In this document: positions 1 through 5,419 of the stretch, in pieces
Numbering within the stretch: the stretch's first letter is position 1
Layout: every line of letters starts with the position of its first letter
Assembly: GCA_964572965.1 (NCBI GenBank)
Contig: CAZNHL010000139.1
Location: forward strand, 1-5,419
Length of the DNA stretch: 5,419 nucleotides
Direction of reading: 5' to 3'
Source of the DNA: CAZNHL01 sp964572965
Lineage (GTDB): Bacteria > Bacteroidota > Bacteroidia > Cytophagales > UBA9547
Made by a program: the position numbers and the translations under genes
Notes under the pieces: model-generated
Database searches by the model: none
The model's input: only the letters and a program-made list of their open reading frames with translations
Told to the model about the DNA's origin: nothing

Positions 1-885
1 CTGAATGGCAAACTTACCTGCATACTCAGGCTTTAACTGCCCCTGATGATCGAGCAGCAAGTCACGCGAATTATCTTCTATACCGGTAATAAAGTCCAGT
101 TTATTTTGTTGGAAAGTCAGCAAAGCCATATTCAGGTCATTGATAAAAGAAATATGGATGGCATCCAGATAAGGTAATGATTGACCCTTTGCATCTTTCT
201 TCCAGTATTTATCATTCTTAAGTAATACCAACGCAGAAGATTCGTCCCATAATTTAAACTTAAAAGGCCCCGTCCCTACTGGATTATTCCTAAACTCTTT
301 ACCGTATTTAGTAACCGCTTCTTTTGGCACTACATAGGCATAAGGCATTGACAGTATTTGTAAAAAAGGTGGAAATGGCTTTTCAAGGCGGATTTTTAGT
401 GTGTAATCATCAATAGCTTCAAAAGCATTATCAGCTATTTTCCCATCCTTATTTAAAACAAGCTTATCATTAAAAATCCACCCTCCCGTACTTGAAACAA
501 CCGGGTCAATGATTCTTTTGAAAGAAAAAACAAAATCCGATGCTTTTACTTCACGTCCGACACCACCTTCAAAAACTATGTGATCGTGAAAATGAACACC
601 TTTCTTTAATTTAAAGGTATACTCTTTTTTATCATCAGAAATAGTCCAGCTAACAGCAAGAGCAGGTTTAACAGCCAGTTTATCATCCAGCTCCACCAAT
701 CCGTTAAACATTTGCTCCGTAGCCCACCTTGTTGCCTGGCTTCTGGCAAATGCAGGATCCAGCGAGCTAAGTCCCTCTGGGACATTAAATCTGAATATTT
801 TTAAGTGTTTTTCAGCATCTGAACTTCTACCGCAAGAAAAAATAACTGAACATAGCAGAATGTAAAATAAAAATTGTCTGCTCAT
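1..885 (-). CDS. Peptide/oligopeptide ABC transporter solute-binding lipoprotein (SBP_bac_5 family), C-terminus cut by window edge
   Basis: Reading the minus strand from ATG at 885-883 gives 295 open codons to base 1; family members usually exceed 500 residues, so roughly the first half is present. An in-frame TAA (888-886) lies directly before the ATG, which fixes the start. Residues 1-17 form a lipoprotein signal (hydrophobic FLFYILL, then VIFSC), with Cys18 as the probable lipidated residue, so the protein should be anchored in a membrane facing the periplasm. Family features seen: LDPAFA (42-47), NGLVELDD (61-68), PALAVSW (74-80), YTFKLKKGVHFHD (89-101), KASDFVFSFKRIIDP (114-128) and NPVGTGPFKF (201-210), all typical of DppA/OppA-like binding proteins. 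The role in peptide uptake is inferred from the family; the actual ligand cannot be read from the sequence. No permease or ATPase gene is visible. It is transcribed divergently from the parA operon and is probably functionally unrelated to it. Confidence 0.9.
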   Translation of the reverse strand, partial: MSRQFLFYILLCSVIFSCGRSSDAEKHLKIFRFNVPEGLSSLDPAFARSQATRWATEQMFNGLVELDDKLAVKPALAVSWTISDDKKEYTFKLKKGVHFHDHIVFEGGVGREVKASDFVFSFKRIIDPVVSSTGGWIFNDKLVLNKDGKIADNAFEAIDDYTLKIRLEKPFPPFLQILSMPYAYVVPKEAVTKYGKEFRNNPVGTGPFKFKLWDESSALVLLKNDKYWKKDAKGQSLPYLDAIHISFINDLNMALLTFQQNKLDFITGIEDNSRDLLLDHQGQLKPEYAGKFAIQ

Positions 886-914
886 TTATACTGTTTTTAA
901 TAAGTTTAAAATCC

Positions 915-922
915 TATCTTTG
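915..922 (+). promoter_or_regulatory. Candidate Bacteroidota -7 promoter element for the parA operon
   Basis: TATCTTTG matches the Bacteroidota housekeeping -7 consensus TAnnTTTG exactly. The upstream -33 region is weak: only a TGTTTTT stretch at 892-898 sits at about the right distance. If used, transcription would start near 928-930 and leave a 5' leader of about 135 nt before parA. No other full match to the consensus was found between the two divergent genes on either strand. Inference only; no start-site data. Confidence 0.4.
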
Positions 923-1064
923 TGTATGCAATTTCGCGATTTTTTAGACTATTTGTCAGAATTTAAATAAATTCATAATTATTATCGTTTTGGTAGCAAA
1001 ATGATATAGACGATTCGGTTTAAAAAGTCCTATAGCAACATTATAATTAAAGATATTTTTCAAA

Positions 1065-1847
1065 ATGGGTAAAATCATTGCGATCGCGAATCAAAAAGGC
1101 GGTGTTGGAAAAACCACTTCGGCAATCAATCTTGCAGCAAGTCTTGCTGCATTGGAGTATAAAACCCTGCTGATAGATGCTGACCCGCAGTCAAACTCTA
1201 CATCGGGTTTGGGTTTTGACCCTAGAGAGATTAAAGCGGGTGTTTACGACTGCATGGTTAATGGAATCAAAGCAGAAGACACTATCATAAAAACTGAAAT
1301 TTCATTTCTTGACTTGCTTCCTTCTGCCATTGACCTGGTAGGTGCTGAAGTTGAGATGATTAACCTGGAAAACAGGGAAATGAAAATGAAAGAATCACTT
1401 GCAGGTGTAAAGCAGGTATATGATTTCATTATCATTGACTGCTCTCCTTCTCTTGGTCTGATTACAGTTAATTCCCTTACTGCTGCTGATTCAGTTATTA
1501 TCCCGATTCAATGTGAGTATTTTGCACTTGAAGGTCTGGGTAAATTGCTTCAGACAATCAAGGTAATCCAAAAACGACTGAACCCTGAACTGGAAATAGA
1601 AGGCATGTTGTTAACCATGTATGATTTGCGTATTCGTCTTGCCAATCAGGTAGTAGATGAAGTAAAAATGCACTTCCCTGATATGGTTTTCGATACAATC
1701 ATCCCTCGTAACGTCAAATTGGGAGAATCACCAAGTTATGGTGTTCCTGTATTGGCGCACGATGCTGAAAGTAAAGGGGCAATCAGTTACCTGAACCTTG
1801 CTAAGGAAGTAATTCAAAGAAACGGATTGAGTATTCCTAAAATTTAA
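1065..1847 (+). CDS. parA: Chromosome-partitioning ATPase ParA (Soj family)
   Basis: A 260-residue protein of normal length for a chromosomal ParA/Soj. It is a P-loop ATPase that dimerises on ATP, binds DNA non-specifically and, with ParB, moves and separates replicated origins. Visible motifs: deviant Walker A KGGVGKTT at 11-18 (signature Lys11 and Lys16), Walker A' LLIDADPQ at 35-42, Walker B IIIDCSPSL at 122-130 with Asp125, and the IPRNVKLGESPSYG block at 213-226, typical of chromosomal Soj proteins. There is no N-terminal DNA-binding extension of the P1/F-plasmid type, so this is the short type that needs ParB for stimulation. An in-frame TAA at 1044-1046 leaves ATG 1065 as the natural start; no Shine-Dalgarno is seen, as is common in Bacteroidota. 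It is the first gene of the probable five-gene operon, 41 nt before parB. The DCSPSLG form of Walker B is, from memory, usual in this phylum. Confidence 0.97.
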   Translation: MGKIIAIANQKGGVGKTTSAINLAASLAALEYKTLLIDADPQSNSTSGLGFDPREIKAGVYDCMVNGIKAEDTIIKTEISFLDLLPSAIDLVGAEVEMINLENREMKMKESLAGVKQVYDFIIIDCSPSLGLITVNSLTAADSVIIPIQCEYFALEGLGKLLQTIKVIQKRLNPELEIEGMLLTMYDLRIRLANQVVDEVKMHFPDMVFDTIIPRNVKLGESPSYGVPVLAHDAESKGAISYLNLAKEVIQRNGLSIPKI

Positions 1848-1888
1848 GCATAACCAGAATATATTTATATTTAGTAAAAACCTGTTAA

Positions 1889-2809
1889 ATGTCAGAAATT
1901 AAGAAAAAATCAGCGTTAGGAAGAGGATTAGCAGCGTTGCTGGAAGATGCTGACAATGCACCGGAAAGTCAGGAAACCTCCGCTACTACTTCTGTAGCAG
2001 CGGCACCGGCTACTCCTGCCAATTTCAGCGAAATTGACATAGACACTATTGAGGTAAACTCATACAACCCAAGACATCATTTTGATGAAACTGCACTACA
2101 GGAATTAGCAGATTCCATCAAAGTACAAGGTATTATACAACCGATCACTGTTCGCAGACTTGACTCTAACAAGTTCCAGATCATTTCCGGTGAACGTCGT
2201 TTCAGAGCATCGAAACTAACAGGCCTGACTAAAATCCCTGCTTATATCCGTACTGCGGACGACCAGCAAATGCTGGAAATGGCATTGATTGAAAACATTC
2301 AGCGCCAGGATCTTAACGCTATAGAAGTTGCCCTATCATATCAGAGACTTCTTTCTGAATGTTCTTTAAAACAGGAAGAATTAGGAGAAAGAGTTGGCAA
2401 AAACCGGACAACAGTTAATAACTACCTGCGTTTATTAAAACTTCCACCTGATATTCAAGCAGCACTCCGTGACAACGCAATCACGATGGGACATGCAAGA
2501 AGTATCATTACATTGGAAAATGTTGATCTCCAGCTTGCAATATTAAAACGCATACTGGCAGAAGAGCTTTCTGTACGTCAGGTAGAAGAGCTTGTAAGAA
2601 ACCTCGCTCAAAATGCAGAAAAGAAGCCTAAAGACAAAAAAGAAACAGGTTTAAGCCCGGAAATGTTTGAAGTACAGCAAATGCTTACTAATCATTTCAG
2701 CACCAAAATCAATGTAAAAGTTGAGGCCGGAGAAAAAGGAGAAATCAAAATTCCATTTTTGAACAACGACGACCTGAACCGTATTCTGGAAATCCTCAAT
2801 CTGATTTAG
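1889..2809 (+). CDS. parB: Chromosome-partitioning CTPase/DNA-binding protein ParB (Spo0J family)
   Basis: A 306-residue ParB of typical length. In the family it binds parS, clamps and slides along DNA in a CTP-dependent way, recruits SMC and stimulates ParA. The order of parts is clear. The N-terminal ParA-activating motif KKKSALGRGLAALLED is at 5-20. A low-complexity Ala/Thr/Pro linker spans about 21-46. The CTP-binding ParB/Srx domain follows, with IIQPITVRR (82-90), the C-motif GERRFRA (101-107) and IENIQRQDLN (134-143). The helix-turn-helix region is about 160-187 (EELGERVGKNRTTVNNYLR), then GHARSI (201-206). A C-terminal dimerisation domain, about 255-306, follows a charged linker (KKPKDKKE). 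An in-frame TAA immediately precedes the ATG, so the start is firm. No parS-like 16-mer with a CACGTG core was seen in the window. All essential motifs are present. Confidence 0.97.
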   Translation: MSEIKKKSALGRGLAALLEDADNAPESQETSATTSVAAAPATPANFSEIDIDTIEVNSYNPRHHFDETALQELADSIKVQGIIQPITVRRLDSNKFQIISGERRFRASKLTGLTKIPAYIRTADDQQMLEMALIENIQRQDLNAIEVALSYQRLLSECSLKQEELGERVGKNRTTVNNYLRLLKLPPDIQAALRDNAITMGHARSIITLENVDLQLAILKRILAEELSVRQVEELVRNLAQNAEKKPKDKKETGLSPEMFEVQQMLTNHFSTKINVKVEAGEKGEIKIPFLNNDDLNRILEILNLI

Positions 2810-2816
2810 ATTTAGA

Positions 2817-3428
2817 ATGCCTTTATTTAAAAAGAACTCATTATTGGTGCTACTGGTATTATCTCTGTTAATATCAGTCAGCACCAATTGCTTTTCACAG
2901 GACACTACCCAAGCATCCAAAAAAGTCGCTTCAGACAGCTCGCTTTCAAAGAAAAAACATAAAGCAAGTATGAGCCGTCCCGGCAAAGCCGCCCTTCTTT
3001 CAGCTGTTGTTCCTGGTCTTGGTCTTGGCCAGATTTATAATAAAAAATACTGGAAAGCTCCTGTTGTCTGGGGTCTTATGGGAAGTACAATTTATGGTGC
3101 TCTATGGTATAACAACCAGTACAATGAGTCTGTAGATCTTTATGAAGCAAATTCAACATCACCATTGGCTCCGCAATATTTAAGTAACGTCAACTACTAC
3201 CGCAAGTATCGTGACATGTTGATTATTGGCGCCAGTCTGGTGTATGTTATGAGTATTGTTGATGCTTATGTAGATGCCCACTTAATGGAGTTTGACATCA
3301 AAGACGACCTAAGTGTAAGAATAAGCCCTGATATTATTTACACCAATCATACCGGAATCATTCCCGGTCTTTCTGTTAATTTTAGTTTCAAGTCAAAATA
3401 TGAGAATCGCTCTAGTTGGTTACGGTAA
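2817..3428 (+). CDS. DUF5683-like envelope protein of unknown function, between parB and dapB
   Basis: A 203-residue protein resembling, from memory, the Bacteroidota-restricted DUF5683 family; its function is not established. An N-terminal signal peptide is clear: basic KK at 5-6, hydrophobic LLVLLVLSLLISV at 9-21, and probable cleavage near residue 27 before Gln28 (CFS/QDTT). A basic, Ser-rich stretch follows (29-52), then the family hallmark SRPGKAALLSAVVPG...GQIYNKKYWKAP (53-82). Two hydrophobic, possibly membrane-spanning segments lie at about 81-97 and 134-150. The C-terminus (about 164-192) has alternating polar and hydrophobic residues, suggesting beta strands. The PGLG motif carries an extra Gly-Leu pair (PGLGLGQ, 66-72), encoded by a tandem GGTCTT repeat at 3015-3026. 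The gene begins 7 nt after parB and overlaps dapB by 29 nt, implying co-transcription. Lys/Ser-rich segment and location suggest an envelope protein, but whether inner or outer membrane cannot be decided. Confidence 0.85.
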   Translation: MPLFKKNSLLVLLVLSLLISVSTNCFSQDTTQASKKVASDSSLSKKKHKASMSRPGKAALLSAVVPGLGLGQIYNKKYWKAPVVWGLMGSTIYGALWYNNQYNESVDLYEANSTSPLAPQYLSNVNYYRKYRDMLIIGASLVYVMSIVDAYVDAHLMEFDIKDDLSVRISPDIIYTNHTGIIPGLSVNFSFKSKYENRSSWLR

Positions 3429-4116
3429 AATGGGCAAAGCAATTGAACAAATTGCAATCAGTAAAGGCCATGAAATATCTTTCAGAATCGGCTCTGCCAA
3501 TACCTCACAGATCAATGACATTAACCCGTCCAATACAGATGTAGCCATTGAGTTTACAACTCCTGAAGCCGCATTCCAAAACCTACACACTCTTATCAGC
3601 AATAAAGTAGCTACTGTATCCGGCTCCACAGGCTGGCTAGACAGAAAAACTGAAATTGAGGTATTGACAAAGCACAATAACACAGCTTTCTTTTATGCTT
3701 CAAATTTTAGCGTTGGTGTAAACATCTTTTTCCAGCTGAATAAAGTACTGGCAAAAATGATGAATAACTTTCCGGACTATGATGTTTGGATGGAAGAAAT
3801 TCACCATACCCAGAAAAAAGACCGTCCATCGGGAACAGCCATTACCCTGGCAGAAGGCGTTATTGAGAATCTCGACAGAAAAACGCGTGTTGAATTGTTT
3901 GAATCAAATAAACCGGAAGACCTTGTCGTTATACCAAAGAGAACAGGAATTGTACCAGGCACTCACAGCACCAGCTACGACTCTAAAATCGACACAATTG
4001 AAATAAAACATACAGCGCATACCAGAGAAGGCTTTGCCTTAGGATCTGTACTTGCTGCTGAATTTGTCAACAAAAAATCAGGTATCTTCGGAATGGAAGA
4101 TATGTTAAAGTTTTAA
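3400..4116 (+). CDS. dapB: 4-Hydroxy-tetrahydrodipicolinate reductase DapB
   Basis: A 238-residue DapB, shorter than the roughly 270 residues of the E. coli enzyme but, as I recall, normal for Bacteroidota. It reduces the DapA product to tetrahydrodipicolinate with NAD(P)H in the cytosolic lysine/diaminopimelate pathway. Visible features: N-terminal nucleotide-binding GYGKMG (7-12), EFTTPE (51-56), SGSTGW (74-79), SNFSVGVNIF (101-110), and the active-site block EEIHHTQKKDRPSGTA (132-147). In that block His135/His136 and Lys139 correspond to the E. coli catalytic His159/His160 and Lys163. RTGIVPGTHS (181-190) and HTAHTREGFALGS (204-216) follow. The glycine motif only a few residues after ATG 3400 supports this start, although it lies inside the end of the preceding gene (29-nt overlap, different frame). 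lepB follows after 8 nt. Nothing essential appears to be missing. Confidence 0.96.
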   Translation: MRIALVGYGKMGKAIEQIAISKGHEISFRIGSANTSQINDINPSNTDVAIEFTTPEAAFQNLHTLISNKVATVSGSTGWLDRKTEIEVLTKHNNTAFFYASNFSVGVNIFFQLNKVLAKMMNNFPDYDVWMEEIHHTQKKDRPSGTAITLAEGVIENLDRKTRVELFESNKPEDLVVIPKRTGIVPGTHSTSYDSKIDTIEIKHTAHTREGFALGSVLAAEFVNKKSGIFGMEDMLKF

Positions 4117-4124
4117 TCAGGATT

Positions 4125-5231
4125 ATGGCTAGTAGTTTTTTAGAAAAAATTGGAATAGGCAAATCAACGAAAGTAAAGCCTAAAAAAAGTAAAGGAAGAG
4201 AATGGTTTGACTCCATTCTTTTTGCAGTTGTAGCAGCTACTTTGATCAGATGGGCTTTTTTTGAAGCATATACCATCCCTACTCCTTCCATGGAGCGCAC
4301 ACTATTGGTAGGCGATTTCCTTTTTGTGAGCAAAATGCACTATGGGCCAAGAACCCCAAAAACGCCATTACAAATGCCGCTTACTCACCAGAAAATGTGG
4401 TTCCTTCCATTCAAATCTTACCTTGACTGGGTTCAGTTGCCACAATTCCGCGTGCCCGGTTTCTCTGAAGTAAAGCGTAATGATGTGGTTGTATTCAACT
4501 GGCCTGCTGAAGAAGAAGGACATCCGTTAGACCTGAAAACTTATTATATCAAACGTTGTGTTGCACAGGCCGGCGATACATTGCAGATCAAAGACCTTCA
4601 GGTAAATATTAATGGAAAACCAGAAATAAACGAAGGTTTGTTACAATACAGATATTTTATTCTGACAGACCAGACACTAAGCGAAAGAACCCTCCAAAAA
4701 TTCGATATCACAGAAGCTCAGATGATTCAGGGTGGCTATATTGTATGGACAACACCTGAAACTGCCAAAGCATTGAAAGATCAGGGTTTTGTAAACGACG
4801 TGATCATGTCTAAACGTCCTACAGGCGAAGGCGACCCACGCATTTTTCCGTTCTCATCATTGTTTAAGTGGAATGAAGACAATTTCGGACCATTGGTACT
4901 TCCTGCAAAAGACATGAAAATCCAATTGGATACTAACAATGTTATTACTTACGGTAATACTATTGTGAAATACGAAGGACTTAACAATGCTACAATTACA
5001 GACGGTAAACTTTACATAGACGGTCAGTTACAAACAGAATACACGTTTAAGCAGAACTATCACTTCATGATGGGTGATAACCGTCATAACTCTCTTGATT
5101 CACGCTATTGGGGCTTTGTTCCGGAAGATCACATTGTTGGCAAAGCCGTTCTTATCTGGATGAGCCTTGATGCTAACGGAGGGCTTCTTAACAAAGTGCG
5201 CTGGTCACGGCTTTTCAATATCATCAGATAA
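4125..5231 (+). CDS. lepB: Signal peptidase I (LepB, S26A family)
   Basis: A 368-residue type I signal peptidase, which removes signal peptides from Sec- and Tat-exported proteins on the outer face of the inner membrane. A basic cytosolic N-terminus (KSTKVKPKKSKGREW, 13-27) precedes one membrane segment at about 29-46, matching a positive-inside topology. Box B IPTPSMERTL (51-60) carries the nucleophile Ser55; box C is near 117-126 (KRNDVVVFNW); box D YIKRCVAQAGD (141-151) has the general base Lys143; box E MGDNRHNSLDSRYWGFVP (316-333) is intact. The Ser/Lys dyad is therefore complete. About 170 residues separate Lys143 from box E, compared with about 126 in E. coli LepB, so the beta-rich cap domain is enlarged, as is usual in this phylum as I recall. 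An AGGA sits only 2 nt before the ATG, too close for a standard Shine-Dalgarno. It is the last gene of the operon; its stop codon is within the terminator stem. Confidence 0.96.
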   Translation: MASSFLEKIGIGKSTKVKPKKSKGREWFDSILFAVVAATLIRWAFFEAYTIPTPSMERTLLVGDFLFVSKMHYGPRTPKTPLQMPLTHQKMWFLPFKSYLDWVQLPQFRVPGFSEVKRNDVVVFNWPAEEEGHPLDLKTYYIKRCVAQAGDTLQIKDLQVNINGKPEINEGLLQYRYFILTDQTLSERTLQKFDITEAQMIQGGYIVWTTPETAKALKDQGFVNDVIMSKRPTGEGDPRIFPFSSLFKWNEDNFGPLVLPAKDMKIQLDTNNVITYGNTIVKYEGLNNATITDGKLYIDGQLQTEYTFKQNYHFMMGDNRHNSLDSRYWGFVPEDHIVGKAVLIWMSLDANGGLLNKVRWSRLFNIIR

Positions 5232-5271
5232 AGAAAGAGGCTTCCAATGTGGAAGCCTCTTTCTTTATCTG
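5225..5271 (+). terminator. Strong Rho-independent terminator at the end of the par-dapB-lepB operon, overlapping the lepB stop codon
   Basis: A perfect 21-bp inverted repeat (arms 5225-5245 and 5251-5271) encloses a 5-nt loop, AATGT. The inner part is GC-rich (GAGGCTTCC / GGAAGCCTC) and the outer part is A-rich on the left and T-rich on the right (CTTTCTTTATCT), followed by TTTT at 5274-5277. The left arm contains the last lepB codon and its TAA (5229-5231). Because the outer stem is A/T-rich on both sides, it could also terminate transcription arriving from the right. Confidence 0.92.
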
Positions 5272-5293
5272 CCTTTTACAATAAATTGAGTAT

Positions 5294-5329
5294 CCGTTTC
5301 AGCGGACCTTACCTGATCCGCTGAAACGG
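5294..5329. repeat. Perfect 13-bp palindrome with 10-nt spacer, downstream of the operon terminator
   Basis: CCGTTTCAGCGGA (5294-5306) is repeated inverted as TCCGCTGAAACGG (5317-5329) around a 10-nt spacer, CCTTACCTGA. The outer pair 5293/5330 could add a G-U wobble. It is more GC-rich than its surroundings. No T-run follows on either strand, so it does not look like an intrinsic terminator. It could be a REP-like intergenic element, an mRNA-stabilising hairpin or a protein-binding site. The structure is certain; its role is unknown. Confidence 0.75.
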
Positions 5330-5362
5330 GGATTCAGAAGTTTGCCCATTAATTTAGCTGAT

Positions 5363-5419
5363 ATCACAGATTTTACTGATTTTAAATTTTCAGGATTTTT
5401 CAGAATCGGAGTTTTAAAT
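5363..5419. repeat. AT-rich degenerate short direct repeats, running off the right edge
   Basis: GATTTTA occurs at 5369-5375 and 5378-5384, a spacing of 9, and a related GATTTTT at 5394-5400, flanked by CAGA, CAGG and CAGAATC. Read on the minus strand, the segment has AAAATCCTGAAAA and AAAATCTGTGATATC. This resembles intergenic repeats I remember from Bacteroidota genomes built around AATCTGTG / AATCCTG words. Family membership is inference; only the short repeats are directly visible. No gene is supported in 5272-5419. Confidence 0.4.

Noticed and set aside
886..1064. Replication origin next to parAB
   Set aside because: No DnaA-box (TTATCCACA-like) clusters or parS were found; AT-richness alone is not enough, and parAB is often away from the origin in Bacteroidota.
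1244..1435. 63-codon minus-strand open frame inside parA
   Set aside because: Lies wholly within a strongly supported ParA gene on the other strand and has no recognisable motif; a coding shadow.
2651..2986. 111-codon minus-strand open frame spanning the parB end and the next gene's start
   Set aside because: Antisense to two well-supported genes, with a composition expected from reverse reading; no domain or promoter evidence.
3420..3683. 87-codon minus-strand open frame inside dapB
   Set aside because: Shadow of the conserved dapB coding sequence; its hydrophobic look comes from the complement of dapB codons.
3779..4006. 75-codon plus-strand open frame in another frame of dapB
   Set aside because: Overlaps the DapB active-site block, which is clearly coded in the other frame; no independent support.
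4067..4333. 88-codon minus-strand open frame across the dapB-lepB junction
   Set aside because: Antisense to two conserved genes including the LepB membrane segment and catalytic Ser region.
5294..5329. parS site, because the palindrome carries GTTTCA and TGAAAC half-sites
   Set aside because: Known parS sites have these halves nearly adjacent around CG in a 16-mer with a CACGTG core; here 20 bases separate them and CACGTG is absent.
5299..5419. Minus-strand open frame entering from the right edge and stopping at TGA 5301-5299, possible 3' end of a convergent gene
   Set aside because: The translation (NPENLKSVKSVISAK) looks like a reading of the AT-rich repeats, has no recognisable domain and ends inside the palindrome.
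1..5419. Defence system, mobile element, CRISPR array or other novel multi-gene system
   Set aside because: Every gene except the DUF5683-like one is a recognisable housekeeping or transport gene, composition appears uniform, and no transposase, integrase, terminal repeats or spacer array are visible.

Overview
The window looks like chromosomal DNA from a member of the Bacteroidota, most likely a Sphingobacteriia relative such as the Pedobacter/Sphingobacterium group. The evidence is moderately AT-rich DNA, start codons without clear Shine-Dalgarno sites, a TAnnTTTG-type -7 element, Bacteroidota-style ParA/ParB/LepB sequences, and a DUF5683-type envelope protein lying between parB and dapB. 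The genus assignment is inference from remembered family features, not from a database search.

Layout: 1-885 (minus strand) is the N-terminal 295 residues of an ABC-transporter solute-binding lipoprotein for peptides, cut by the window's left edge. It is divergent from the rest across a 179-bp AT-rich intergenic region (886-1064), which carries one reasonable Bacteroidota promoter -7 motif pointing right. From 1065 to 5231 five plus-strand genes are packed as one probable operon: parA, parB, a DUF5683-like envelope protein, dapB and lepB. Gaps are 41 nt, 7 nt, a 29-nt overlap, and 8 nt. A very strong 21-bp perfect hairpin that includes the lepB stop codon closes the operon. The last 148 bases hold no convincing gene. 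They contain a second perfect palindrome (5294-5329) and an AT-rich stretch of degenerate short direct repeats running off the right edge.

How the genes fit together: ParA and ParB form the chromosome-segregation ATPase/CTPase pair. DapB supplies tetrahydrodipicolinate for lysine and, where used, meso-diaminopimelate for peptidoglycan. LepB releases exported proteins from their signal peptides at the inner membrane. The DUF5683-like protein has a signal peptide and hydrophobic segments and has no assigned function. The operon therefore joins chromosome partitioning to envelope growth, a housekeeping arrangement. All key catalytic motifs are intact.

I see no mobile element, CRISPR array, tRNA/rRNA, toxin-antitoxin or defence module, and nothing that amounts to a new system. 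The most worthwhile leads are the uncharacterised DUF5683-like protein and its overlap with dapB, the palindrome downstream of the terminator, and the edge repeat.
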